From the NCBI GenBank assembly GCA_944472155.2, contig OX235271.1, positions 97,291,256 to 97,355,255 of the forward strand: DNA of 64,000 nt, in the 5' to 3' direction. Every line of letters starts with the position of its first letter. The stretch's first letter is position 1. Below are positions 23,109 to 35,375 of the stretch, piece after piece. A program made the position numbers and the translations under genes. Under the pieces are notes generated by a model. It saw only the letters and a list, made by a program, of their open reading frames with translations. It was not told the origin of the DNA and searched no databases. The DNA is from Trichobilharzia szidati. Lineage: Eukaryota; Platyhelminthes; Trematoda; Strigeidida; Schistosomatidae.

Positions 23109-25574
23109 GCCTGATGGATTCACCACAAACCAGACAGACTTCATCTCAATGTTGCTCAAGGAACTGGAACGCAGTTTGCTGGACACAAAGTCGAGAAAAG
23201 GAGCAGATGTGGGCTCACACCATCATCCAGTTCAAGCAACCTACCTACGAGCTGAAGCTAAAATCCTTCAGAACAACTTGAGACAGGCCACTGTAATTCA
23301 AGTTCAACATTCAGAAACTGGAGGACGAAACTACAAAGGACGCCTTCACTACATATCAGATCACAGCGAAGTCGGAGACACTACGTGGTATCACTGAAGA
23401 AGAACATTGGAAGTGACTGTCTGAAGGTGATGTTCAAGGAAACATGTACAAATGTTCTAGGGAGAAAGAAGAGACACAACAAAGAATGGCTCTCAACGGA
23501 TACCTGCCTGGAAGCTAATCGAGGACAGGAGGGTGATGGAAGAGAAGATGGCTCAATGCAATAATAGACAAGAGAAGGAGAAGCTTAGTTGAGTGTATAT
23601 TGCATTGAATAAGGAGGTAAAGAAGAGTGCTATGAAAGACAAAAGATAGTTCTAAGACACATTGGCAACTGAAGCAGAACAAGCCACGGGCAAAAGAGAT
23701 CTCAGGACATTATATCAAATAACCAGGTCTCTATCCAGGAAAAGATCAACCCAGATGATGAAACCACTAAAAGATGATCAAGACAACCTGGTTATGAAGG
23801 AGGAGAAACAAATAAAACAATGTGCTGATCACTTCAAAGGAATCTTGAAACTCTCCCACAAATACCGCCACCACCAACAGCACGCACACAACTGCCTGCC
23901 AGTGGACACCAATCCTCTAAAGAAAGCAGAAATCTTGAATGCGATCAAGCTACTGAAGTCCCGAAAGATAGCAGAACCGGACGGAATTCCCCTCGAAGCA
24001 CTGAAAAACGGACCCAGAAATTGCGGCAGATGTTCTCACGCCATTATTACAAAAGATTTGGTAGGAAGAGGAGGTGCCTACTGACTGGAAGATAGGCTGC
24101 CTCGTCAAAGCTGCCAAAGAAAGGTGACCTAGGCCAGTGCGAAAACTGGCGTGGAATCATACTCTTGTCCACGCCAAGTGAAATACTATGTCGCGTCATC
24201 CTCGAGAGAATACAAGATGTACTGGGTGCAGAACTCCACCCCACCAACCAAAACAAGCTGGATTCAGGAATGGCAAATCATGTGGTGATCAAATTGCAAC
24301 TCTAAACATGATCATCAGTAAACAAAGCATGGAAAGGCAGTCAAACCTCACTCTACCTCAACTTCATCGATAGCGCAGTGTTGACTGAGAAGTAATTCGG
24401 GAACTACTTCAGCACTATGGAGTGTAATGCCCAAGTCTTTGTCAACATCATTTAACAGATGGCTATATGACAATGCCACATGCTAAGTGATCAACGAAGT
24501 CTTCTGTGGAAGTGAATACAGGAGTGAGACAAGATGACTGACTATTATCATCGATGATATTCTTAATTGTGGTGGACTGGATTATGCGTCAGGCCGTGGG
24601 GAGTGAGAAGATAAGAATACGCTGCACTGACCGATAATGGAATTAAGACTCTAGGAGATCTGGATTTCGCGTGTGGATGATTTATGTCTCATTCCACACA
24701 CAAAATCGGAGACTTGCAGGCAGGCGGAAGCCAACAAACTGACTGAAGAGGCGAAATAGGCAGTGAAGACAGGACTCGTGGTGAACACAGAGAAGTTGGA
24801 GACGGAGGTGATGAAGATAACTAACCAACCAAGCAGCCAACAGCAACAAAAACAACAACCAGCACCGATCACCATCGACGGGAGAGATTTGACAGAGGTT
24901 ACTTCCTGACTTCCCTTTTCTGGTCAGGAAGCCCGGTTTCAACCACAGACAGTTTGAACAGATGAAGATGTCAAAGCTCGCCAGCATGGATCGGAAAGGC
25001 GAGATACGCCTTCGCCAACCTGAAACCAGTTTGGAAATCTTCTGCACTGCACTCAGCCAGCCAGCATAGAGAACAAGATTCGGATTTTCAACACAATTGT
25101 TACGTCACTTCTTCTATACGATTCAGAAACTTGCACTGCGTGTTACCAAAAGGATTTCCAACAGGTTACACACTTTAATCAAAAGCTGCCTTCGCTGGCT
25201 ATATCCTGAAGATCAAATGGCCAGCCGGTAGGCCAGAAAGAATTAGTAACAAGAAACTCCGGCTGGGAACAAACCAACCAAGAGCCGATTGCTCAACAAA
25301 TATGTAGGACAAAATGGAGATGGATTGGGCATACATTGAGGAAGCCGTCGAATGAAATCGAGCGCAATGCAGACCATGGCTTGAGTGGAATCCCAGTGGG
25401 AAGCGACGAGTAGGTCGTCGTAGGGTGACATGTTGGAGACTGTGTGACGTGGAGGAGGTGAGAGATTATGGGCAACCGTGGTCGAAGCTGAAGAGGACGG
25501 CAGAAGATAGGACAAAGTGGAGATGTGCTTTTGAAGCCCTATATTTCACTCGGAACTCAAGGGAATACTAATAA
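23109..25574 (+). mobile_element. RTE-like LINE, largest copy, 13-bp TSD, decayed
   Basis: TACTCTTAGTTTT occurs at 23096-23108 and 25575-25587 and fixes both ends (2466 bp, 5'-truncated). In order: a pre-RT linker (TDFISMLLKELERSLLDTK near 23130); another linker frame at 23662-24084 with KSRKIAEPDGIPLEALKNGP; the RT region near 24130-24330 (NWRGIILLS, then RVILERIQDVLGAEL); FRNGKSCGDQIATLN in a second frame near 24260; and the C-terminal region with the RKWRW-like and GHTLRK-like blocks to 25510. Many frameshifts and stops make it non-coding. The NWRGI and GFR-x-N-x-SC-x-DQIATL blocks are why I call it RTE-like. The endonuclease domain is missing. Confidence 0.85.
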
Positions 25575-25892
25575 TACTCTTAGTTTTACTCAGCTACAAA
25601 TTGCATTTCTTATTGACCTTAATGAGGGTTTTAAGGTGACCAGTAACGTACAATAAAAATCACAGATATCCAAAACCCGATCGCTGGCTCATAATTCTTT
25701 TACAAATGTAATACTACAAAGTTATGAATAGGGATGGTTTAATACCCAAATATTTAACACCAAATGTAGCATTCATAATATTCTTACCACCTTGCACTAA
25801 TGCACACAAACTCCACGCATCAACTGTGACCCTCCGGTCTAGTGGTATGCCTTACATTTCTTGATTAAAAAAGTCACTGTTGATTATAAGTT

Positions 25893-26175
25893 AATTGGTG
25901 GATGGTGACTAGCAGTGGAATCAAGGATGCGCATTTCGTCCTATTTGGGGCTCGTCACTGGATGTACCTGCATTTCCCAGTGAGTGATGATGTCCCCACC
26001 GAGGCTCGAACACAGTGCCCATAGTTTCAAACGCCAAAGCGTTATCCAATAGACCAATTGGGCCACGACAACCACCTCTTGTGCAACGGGTCTTATTAAT
26101 TATTTAATTCAATTTTAGATTTTCCCGTCGATTGACTGGACCGAAGTGCTTGGTCTCAGGTTGACATGTCGGCTT
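25893..26175 (-). mobile_element. SINE family E (Smα-like) with hammerhead relic
   Basis: Minus strand: head with GTGTTCGAGCCTCGG, then GTACATCCAG and a hammerhead-like segment with the C of CUGACGA deleted (CAGTGACGAG), GCCC…GGAC, GAAA and stem III ATGCGCAT. The 3' end reads GACTAGCAGTGG on the opposite strand. A scrap of the same family is at 26222-26263. Confidence 0.75.
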
Positions 26176-26263
26176 CTTGTGCAGATGTTTCGATGATGTC
26201 TGGGGATGTAATTAGAAGTTAATTTGTTGGATGGTGACTAACAGCGGAATCGAGGTGGCTGTT

Positions 26264-27869
26264 AATTAACCAGAAAAAGTTGCTTAATTACAATTTCATT
26301 CAAAAAGAGATTAAACAAAAGTTTCTGCATATATTTATCCTTTTTTCTTTTACATAATCCAAAGAAATTCCAATTCACACTAATACGAATAAGTTTTCTT
26401 AATACTTTCTTTTTTTGTGGTTGAATTTTTACCTTATGAGTTGTTCTTTTTTTGATGTGGATTAATTGCTAATTAACTGTAACTGTGGAAATTGAAGCAT
26501 TTCGTTAATTTGGTTCCTTACATTACTAGAATGATCTATTTTATAACTTATATACGGATTATGCTTAAAAATTCTCACTGAAAGTACACTGACGCACTAA
26601 ATACATTGTTCAATTCATTTTATTCTTTCCTGCTTTCTGCCTATTCTTTTAAACTTTTGAAATTTCTGTTACTCTTTTCCGTACGAAATATAAAAGTTAT
26701 GTATAAGCCTTCTTTTAAATGGAAATAAAGCCTTTCCTTGGCTAATAAGATTTAGAATGTTGTAGAGATGTTGAGATCTTGTCTCGAACTTAAATGACAC
26801 TATGATGTGAGTTGTTGTGTATACGTCTTATGTATATGGAAATATTCACAAATTGTTATATTTATTCTTCCTTCTGATCTATTCACCACCGAGGATAAGT
26901 AATGAAATCCGCGCGTATCACTTTGTGTGTGTATGTGTATGTGGCGAGGGGTGGTTGAATACAAGCCTACAAGTGAGTATTTGCTCATCCTTTCTCTAGT
27001 GGTTATAATTGTCTAAAAGTTAAAACTCTTTCACAAATAGGATAAAGAGATAAATGAGATTTTTCTTTCACCACGTTATATGGGGGGCAGGGTGGGTACT
27101 GTCTTTCATCTTTTAGAAAGAGGATAAAAACATGATGACAATCTTAACTTTTCACATTATATTCCGATTTATTTATGGAACAGAAATTAACATATGTCTC
27201 CCTGTTGTTATATATATTTGTTGTCTTCTGGTATGCCAGTGTGTGGCTGTGTGTGTGTATGTATGCGGGTAAGTTTCAAAATCCTCTTTTAATTTTATCA
27301 GTTAGGTCATACAAAGTATGAAATGAAACGAGATGAGATGATTTGTATCTGAATGTGTATGAAATTATGCAAAAGCCCAGTGATAAATATATTTTTTGTT
27401 ACTATAAACGTCCCTCAACAGAGAAAACGTGTTAGGGGAAAACATTTCAAGTCTCCACAACTGAAGTTTACCATAATCTTCTGATAATTCTTTTGTTTAA
27501 TACAAAATTTATTCAGGATTTAAAAGTTTCATTTGTCTTAGAATACAAAAAATAAAAACGAACTTTTTTTTCATTCTATAACAAATTTATTCTAGCTTTA
27601 TATTTTTATCATTTATTTTTGAAAGGGAAGCAGCGGAAAGATATGGAACATAGAAACCAGTCATTAGATTGTGGATTATTTGTAAGAAAGCAGTAAGAAA
27701 ACAAGTGGTTTGATATGCTTTTTTTGTCTCTTGCAGATAACACTCACACCAAATCCATACATGATAATGTTCACAAGTGAACAGTATAAGATTTGCGCAT
27801 TTCCTCTCCACTTTATGTCATGCTGTTCAGTGTGTTTTCTATGCAGTACTGAATTGGGAGAAGTTAGAA
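26264..27869. other. AT-rich spacer with GT-rich simple repeats
   Basis: GT/TG-rich runs at about 26923-26945 and 27238-27262. No gene or element recognised. Confidence 0.4.
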
Positions 27870-28075
27870 TTCAAGGACCATTGGATCGGGTCCCAGTGGC
27901 TCAATGGTCTACGAGCACGCCTTGTAACCAGATGGTCCTGGGTTCAAACTCCGGTGGGTGCGTACTGGTGAAGAGTCCCAAACTGGGGAGAAACAACTGT
28001 ACGTTACTCCCTGCAGGTCTTCCCATGGTTCTCTAACTGATGTCAGCTCATGATGAAATCCTCCGTGCAATCAAT
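27870..28075 (+). mobile_element. SINE family A plus-strand monomer
   Basis: Head CCCAGTGGCTCAATGG with box GGGTTCAAACTCC, then a mutated hammerhead (GGUGAAGA core, GTCC…GGGG, GAAA→GAAAC retained, stem III ACAACTGT) and the arm GGTTCTCTAACTGATGTC. A LINE/SINE C tail scrap follows at about 28178-28215. Confidence 0.7.
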
Positions 28076-28204
28076 ACTGAATTGTTTGGACAAAGAATGC
28101 TCAAGGTAAAGAAATTTTCCTGTTTACATTACTTTTTCGGGATTTGATCAGTTTCAAGTAGGATGATGGATGATGATGAAGCCCTATGGTCAACTGGGAA
28201 CGTG

Positions 28205-28425
28205 AAGGAATCAACAAATCGATGATGGATTGATATCAGTTTGAGAACTATTGAAAACTATGGAGAACTGGACATTTGTTTCGTCCTTATTTGGAATTCT
28301 TGAGTAGTACACGCTAATGACCTCACTGGAGGTTGAACCAAGGACATACAGGCTGCAGAGTGAGCTGGGACGGAATCCAGTAGCTCATGAAGCCTAATTT
28401 CTACCAATTCGCGATTTGCAGTGCT
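28205..28425 (-). mobile_element. SINE family A minus-strand monomer, split by an LTR element
   Basis: Decayed arm (GATTGATATCAGTTTGAG), hammerhead relic and head, ending at CAATTCGCGATTTGCA. The dimer-centre sequence (AAGTATATGTTCTTACACCC) resumes at about 29536, so a Ty3/gypsy fragment separates the two parts. A further arm scrap is at 29655-29735. Confidence 0.65.
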
Positions 28426-29535
28426 ACTGTAACAGTAGAAGACGATGGGTAGACGCAGTCGCGATCCCTGATCAACACGCGAAAACCGTGACTGACGCAC
28501 TAGTTCGACACATCGTTGTAGATCATGGTGTACCAAAGACTATATTGGTTAATCAAGGTCGTTGTTTGCTACAGTTGGGTATCAAGAGGATCAGAACAAC
28601 ACCATATCACCCGCAAACGAATGGTCTGACGGAGAGAAATAACCGTACACTGAAGGAGTGGCTAGCTTTGAAGGGAGGTAGCTGGGAAACAGAGCTTCTA
28701 TTGATTCTACTAGCACATCGTTTGTCCACCCAGGAAACAACAAAGAAGTCACCATTCCAGATGATGTATGAGAGGAAACCACGGCTACTAATACACAGTA
28801 AAATCTGGCCCCTCCATCAGGAATGGAACAAGACGAGGCTGCTAAATAAGCGGAAGGACTCCGTCAGGAATGTGAAGCGCAAACAGAAGAAAGACGCCTT
28901 GAAATCAGAACAGGGAGAGAAGATGTGATGCAGAACCTTTGAGGTCGGCGGTCAAGTAAAGTATAGAGATAGGAAGGATGTGGGCCAGGTTCACGGAAAC
29001 TCCTGTCAAAGTGGGATGGACCATATACTGTCACCGAGAGACATGGTCTCGTTTTTACCGTCAAAAGAGGAAATCAGCAGAAATGGAATTACATCAAACA
29101 ACTGCAGAAATGGATTCAGTGAGATAGGGAAGCTGGGACCAAGATACAAAAGGAAGGGGTAGAACCAAGAAGGTCGGAACGGCTCCGTCAGAAACCATTT
29201 GATGGGAGGGTCGAGTGTGGTATGTGATACTGATGAGATTTATCAGTAGTATATAAAGAGACATTCATTGGCATAAAACATAAAATAGCAGGAGGATACA
29301 TTTGATGTCAGAGAAAGCCAATGATGCAGTGTTGCTGAGATACGCGGTAGATGTGAAAGGAACACAAAGAAACACAAAATGAAGGACATAAGTAGCACAA
29401 CATAGAAGATCTGTGCAAATGATGTGCTGAATATGAGGCGTATATAATTTCGCTATATAGAGATAACAAATTCCAAATAAACATTCCTTTATTAAGTCAC
29501 TCATGTTCTGCCGTTACATTACTGCCATCCAGCGC
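28426..29535 (+). mobile_element. Ty3/gypsy retrotransposon fragment: integrase end plus 3' LTR
   Basis: The frame 28416-28925 contains integrase core sequence: RRRWVDAVAIPDQHAKTV, HGVPKTILVNQG, then RIRTTPYHPQTNGLTERNNR and ILLAHRLSTQETTKKSPFQM. A deletion fuses NQGR directly to LLQLGIKR, removing part of the core. A further frame-shifted stretch follows to about 29210. From about 29217 (TGTGGTATGTGATACTG) an LTR-like segment shows a TATA-like TATATAAAG (29249) and AATAAA (about 29476). It probably ends before 29536. No 5' LTR is in the window, so the copy is truncated and immobile. Confidence 0.75.
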
Positions 29536-29735
29536 TGTCGGCAAGTATATGTTCTTACACCCGACCTAGTGGACTCCACTGGTTACGGCTTCTCACAAAG
29601 GACTCCAGGCGACTTCTTCCTCTATCCAGTCAATGGTGAGCATTACATTAATATTCAAGTGTTACTTTATAGGGATTTGAATAGTTGCAAGTTTGATAGT
29701 GGATTAATATCACTTAGAGGACCATTAAATATCTG

Positions 29736-32561
29736 AATTGTCAATGGGCTCACTTCTCGTTTATAGTTTTTGAAAAAACTTAGGTATTTGAGACGTTTGG
29801 TAGTAAGTGAAAATATCTTGTGTCATTCAGATACGGTTAAGTTTGCCTGACTTTTCCAAATACGGTACGGAATTTTTGCAATCAACCATTGTTTCTGTAA
29901 CAATTACGCTTCATATCTTATTGTATTACAACTTGACATTATTACTATTATATTTCTGCTAAATTCACTCTCCATTCTTCTGAGAATACTCGTACCACTT
30001 GTAAGTTATGTTAGGAATAGTTAAATTAACAGGCAAGGTGAGTCTTATTCATCCGATTCTCTGACTAAAAAATTCACTTACTAAATTAAGACAAATGAAA
30101 GCCTAACATTCAGGTTTTGCAGATCAATTTGCAGGTATTCAACTTACAGGCCACTTTTACAGATTCACTTTATTTGTTTTGTCATTGTCGACAACTATTT
30201 AGTTTTGTTTTATCAAACATATCCTTATGAAACTCTACTATAATTCCTTTGGTTTTCACCATATACATTACAGTAAACAGCAAATTGTGATGCAGATGAG
30301 TGATTGAGGATCGTCTATATTATGATCTGAGTCTTAAGAGAAAATATCTGCAGGAGAATTTTTCAGCCTCGGTGGAACAAACTTTTATAATTGAAAGTTT
30401 TGATTGTTTTGAAAGTCATACCCTGAATGATGACTTGAATGGTACTGAAGTCTTTTGCAAAAATATACAGGAATGAAGACTAATTTAACAGAAAACTTCA
30501 CATCGTTGTGGTCTGAGCGCAGGAAACCGATCTCTGTGTCCTACTATACAGCTGACAAAACTTCCATGAGGTACGCACAGTTAGGAAACGCTACAAAGAC
30601 GGGAAAAAGACGATTATTCTTCGATAAATCTGAGGTTCTACTAAGCGATAATACCACCAAATACTCAAAATTACCTCAACAGTGCCGTTAGGCAGCTATA
30701 CAGTCCAGTCTAAATACAAAACGAGTACTTAGAATCTAGTAGAATTTTCCCAAAAAGGTGGAGGGGGGGGGTCAAAAACTCTCTCCATATGAATCACACA
30801 CTAACACTTCATGCGAATAGTCCAAAGTCAGAATAACACATCATCAATCCTCACGAAACCGCAAAGAGAAGCATTAAAATTAAAGATTAAACCGGGTCGA
30901 AGACAAATAAAAGGATCAGATCAATAAATGATGTGCAAACGTCTAAAAATAATGACATAGAGTCTTGGAGAAAAACAGGTAATAATTACAAAGTTAGTTG
31001 AAACATCCAGGAGGGATTTTCCAGACAGTTTTTCCGTTAAAATTAGCATTTAAGTTATTACTTTTTGGATCTAGTCTTTTGCTGATATTGCAGAAGGTCA
31101 GTCAACATATTTTCACTGTACAATTCGTCTATCACTATCTGTAATAACAACATTTGTATCAGATGTATAATAATAATTTACGATGAACACATTTTTGATT
31201 TGAAAAGTGTGACAACAAACATCAGACTAGGATTACAATTGATTTTATTTTGTCTGGTTTTCTTCACCTGTAACATATGGTAAATATATATCATAATGAA
31301 TTTTTAACATAATTTAGTTTATTTAATAGGAGTCAATTCATCACTAATGATTTATGTGAATAATTTGTAGCGAAGTGAACAAATTTTTCGAAGTAAGTTT
31401 AGGTTGAGAAGTTAAATCAGAGTGCCACAAGTATGTGCTTTTATTACAACAAAAGTTCTTTCGAAAAACTGTCGAAAGTAGTTGCATGGAAAAATGAAGA
31501 TGTTGCTTAAGTTAATAATTGAGTATAGATAGCGTAATATTTTCATTTCTGAAATAAAATATACTGCAAGTTATGTATTTACGTAGAGTATCGTGAAACT
31601 TACTGGAATGCAAAATGATCCGAAATAATAAAGTTGAATCTATATGGGTATAAGGATACTGAAACACGATAGATAACTCAAATGAATACCGAATACAGCC
31701 CTCCTCCTTTGAGTAAATTCTGCTTCACTGAGCCAATGAAATATCAGAAGACAAGAGTGGCCAGTGCAGAGAGAGCAAGCTCGACTTGACAACTATACAT
31801 GATATATATATATATACTACGCTGCTAAATAAACTAATCTGATCGGTTATATAAGGTTGGACATCTAGTTGTATGAGGTTCAAGATTTTCTATGAGGTCA
31901 AATGTCATCCAATCAAATTATCATAATATCTTCTGCCTCAGTAACTGATGACTTAAACTGTTGATTCTGGTCTTAGCAAAATGATCAGCTGACTGATTAA
32001 TGAAGCCAACTACTCAAGTGATGCGTAGAACCGAAACCGCTGGCTTTTGTACAGGTTACCCTTCTGTATTAATAAATAAAACCAAAAATGAATAGAAAGA
32101 TGGCAAAACTTAAATTGTTAGGTATCTACGGCTTATTGACTTCGAGGCACTTTCCATGAGATGTGTCAACGAATAAAACTGATAGCAGGGTTTCACCCAA
32201 AGTATATCATTAGCAAACAGTCAAAATAGTGCAGAACAGAACACAGTGAGAGCTGGGAATATATAAAGCTCAAAAAAGGCACAAAACTATTAAGAATTAT
32301 CCATGATTCACAGCAAAACCAGTGGTTAGGAGGAAATACAAATATTTCCACAGGTAAAACTATAATTTAAAATTAATAATCCCCATTGAGACACAAAACA
32401 AAGAACTCAGAGAGGAAAATTCCCTTTTCATAGCTGTACAATCACATACATCGTATATATATGAATTAAAATAGACAATAACAATCAGCTTGACTAAACA
32501 AAGGAGAGTCAAAAGGTATTAATTCAACGATATTGCAATATATTTTTTAAATTTTTTATTA
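29736..32561. other. Long AT-rich stretch without a recognised gene
   Basis: Only a G run near 30762-30771 and a TA run near 31802-31816 stand out. A 78-codon frame at 30455-30691 has no recognisable family and no supporting splice or promoter signal. Confidence 0.4.
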
Positions 32562-32735
32562 TAGCTTGATTCCACACAGTATTATGGTACAAGTATGAAA
32601 TTTTCAGCGTGTGATATCGGTAGCCCACATTTTGCAGGCCGACCATAGATATCAGGTGTGCGTCGGCGGGGGAACGAACCTTGGACCATGTACATGGTCG
32701 GTGAGAATCCTAACCTCTGTGCCACTGACTACACA
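32562..32735 (-). mobile_element. SINE family B copy
   Basis: Minus strand: GTCAGTGGCACAGAGGTTAGG head, a decayed B box, body ATATCGGTAGCCC on the complementary strand, and the 3' hairpin TTTCATAC…GTGTGGAA, then CAAGCTATAATAAAA. Confidence 0.7.
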
Positions 32736-33197
32736 GGATCTAAAACATTGTTTAATATTGTCTTCAAAGTCTAACAAAGTTTGCCGAAAGGGATACAAGT
32801 GCATTTGCTTTGTATAACAGAGGATTTAGCAATACGTAACATAAAGGCAGGACTTCGTGTACAAAAACAACTTGTATGGTCTCTTTCTTCACCATGGTCT
32901 TGATTTTACTATGTGACTGGCAAAAGCTTTGTTATCCTTCTTTATTCCATGCTCTATTTTTGTTTTATTTTATCATTTTATTTATCATATTCTAATAATT
33001 TATTTTGATAATTTTGTTTTGATAACATTTCACTCATCTTATTATATGCACATATCCACATTTCCAAATGTACTTTATTATCCTGTCATCTATTTCACAC
33101 ATGTCTATTGAGCTTTAGGTTGACCTTTATTTATTTATTTATTTGTTCACTTTCCGCTCGCTGTCAAATTTCAATAGATGTATACAAAAAACTGATT
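32736..33197. other. AT-rich spacer
   Basis: Nothing recognised. Confidence 0.4.
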
Positions 33198-33412
33198 TCA
33201 ATTGGTGGATGGTGACTAGCAGTGGAATCCAGGATGCGCATTTCGTCCCTTTTTGGGGCCCGTCAACTGGATGTACCTGCATTTCACAGTGAGTGATGGT
33301 GTTCCCACCGAGGCTCAGTGCCCATAGTTTCAAACGCCAAAGCGTTATTCACTAGACCACTTGGGCAGGTCGAGACCGAACACTTCGGTCCAGTCAATCG
33401 ACGGGGAAATCT
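33198..33412 (-). mobile_element. SINE family E (Smα-like), internally deleted
   Basis: Minus strand: head GTGGTCTAGTGAATAACGC, a shortened B-box region, GTACATCCAG, hammerhead relic with core UUGACGG, GCCC…GGGAC, GAAA, stem III ATGCGCAT, and the end GACTAGCAGTGG on the plus strand. Confidence 0.7.
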
Positions 33413-33929
33413 AGAATAGAATTAAGAAAATTACTGATTGTTATCGTATACATATAAGTACGATTTAGCAGCTATGTAAATTAGATAATTGAAAAGAGAA
33501 TTTCGTTCTCCGAATTCTTTGTTTTAAAATTTAAAAAGAAATGAACATTTAATGGTGCATATGACAGACTACAATTTATTGAGTATTGTCATACTACTTA
33601 TCAAGATTTAGTAGTATAAATCTAAAAGCTAAGCCAGAATAAAGCTTGGCTGACGAAAAGCATATGGAAGTGTGTATAACAGAAAAACAAAATATAGATA
33701 TGAAAAGTACTAACACTTTGTATTATATTGGCTTATGATAGCAAGCTTTCCTGGTTATTTATCACAGAAACCAATAACAAATTTAATTATGCTGAGAAGA
33801 TTATACAGTCACTTATGTGTTGATATTTTTACAGTTAGATATTAGGAGTTGGGAGGATTTAGCTTTTAAATTAAAGTTGTCACTGTGTTCAGTGTTGAAT
33901 AATCTTTCCTTCATCCAGATTTTGTACGA
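33413..33929. other. AT-rich spacer
   Basis: Nothing recognised. Confidence 0.4.
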
Positions 33930-34790
33930 AAGGAATTTCATCGCTTGAAGATTTCTCCCGGAACATGCTGGATTCAAGAAAAACAGGTCATATGCTGGTT
34001 AAATTGCACCACTACGCATCATCATAGAAAGGAGATTAATATGCCTGTCATCTCTCTACTTGAAATTTATCAAATTTGAAAATACCTCCAATAGTTTCGG
34101 TAGTGAAGTAATTTGGAAACTGCTTCAGCAGTACGGAGTTAAGTTCCACGCAAATTTTCGAACAGCTGTATGATATCCAGCAGGTGAAGTAATTCGCAAC
34201 GGTTAGCTATGTGAACCTTTAGAATAGAAACATGATTGAATAATGAGAAGTGAGAATATAGGAATATGTTGGACTTGAAAAAACCCTAGAAGATCTGAAT
34301 TTCTCTGGATATGTGTGTCACGTCTCAAAAACTCGAAGATTTACAAACTAGAACCAACAAGTTGCTGGAAGACTTAGTGAAGACGGGACTTTAAGTGAAC
34401 ATAGAGAAGGGGGAGAGGAAGAAGAACCAGGCATTAACCACAAACGCTAGTCACCATCCATGGAAGAAATCTAAAGGAAGTCATCTCTCTCACTTACCAG
34501 AAATGAGTAGCATCTGGTCAGGTACAGTCGCGTCAGCAACAGGCGGCACAAATAAGGATGTCGAAGACAGGATCGGGAAGACAAGATAGGTATGCATTAT
34601 TCTGAAATCCGCATTAGGAACAGGATTTAAATTTTAAACAGGAATGGCAAGTCAGTGCTTCTGTATGGTCCAGAGACTTGATTTGTCACCCAAACCATTT
34701 CCAACAGAATTCAGAGTTCTGTCAGCAGCTGCCTTCGCTCCATACTGAAAATGAGATGGCTAAACAGAAATAGTAAGCCAAAATGAACAT
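33930..34790 (+). mobile_element. RTE-like LINE relic, RT to C-terminal region
   Basis: Translated across frames it gives EHAGFKKNRSYAG near 33961 (the GFRKNRSC RT block), WKLLQQYG near 34118, an ADD-region counterpart near 34300, and the YLGS and RIGKTR blocks near 34500-34590. The final part near 34730 reads LRSILKMRW. Its 3' tail is missing; a PLE fragment follows. Confidence 0.65.
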
Positions 34791-34869
34791 GGAGTGAAAT
34801 ATATGGGTCGTTCGATGCGTGTTTTATTCGACAGTCAAGGAACATTATCCCGATTAGTTACATAAATAT

Positions 34870-35375
34870 CACAATGGATCAATAAGAAGTGCTTTGATTT
34901 AGTGTATAATGAACACTGGAAAATCAGTATGTGAGGAAAATTCATCCAAAGTTATCTACAAAGTGAAAAGAAGCCTCCCGGATGCTGTATACTTCCGTAT
35001 ACTTTGCATTACTGAGGCCTTAAAGATTCAGATGGAAAACCCTGATTTGTGTGCACAGAAGAAACTTCCCCATCCCCTGCTCCTACCTTGGGTATAATTC
35101 CAAGATCAACTTTTATCCATATTCTGTTACTAATACTATTTTCTGTCTTTTTGCGTATGACATTTATTAACGTCATTGTAACTAATCTTTTGTTAACTCT
35201 CTTCACCCATTACATAGGTTATTTCGATAATTATCTCCATGCTCTATCATTAAAATTCAATTTCTTCGGAGAGTTTTTCAGATTACGTGACCTAAGTTTA
35301 AACTTACTAATCTTCATCCCATAGTTGGAATTTGATTATTCATTAATGTTTTAAAGTATCCTGATGATGTAGACA
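34870..35375 (+). mobile_element. Penelope-like element, C-terminal scrap and end
   Basis: The plus frame contains EALKIQMENPDLCAQKK, the usual C-terminal block of PLE endonucleases (compare ILNPELCIQKK in the 50-kb copy). Near 35352 a terminal relic CTGATGATGTAG follows, where the GAAA box is lost. Confidence 0.55.

Noticed and set aside
30455..30691. 78-codon open frame
   Set aside because: No recognised domain, no splice or promoter context, and a length expected by chance in a 64-kb window.
31802..31816. TA run as a regulatory element
   Set aside because: Plain microsatellite, like those at 6437 and 50990.
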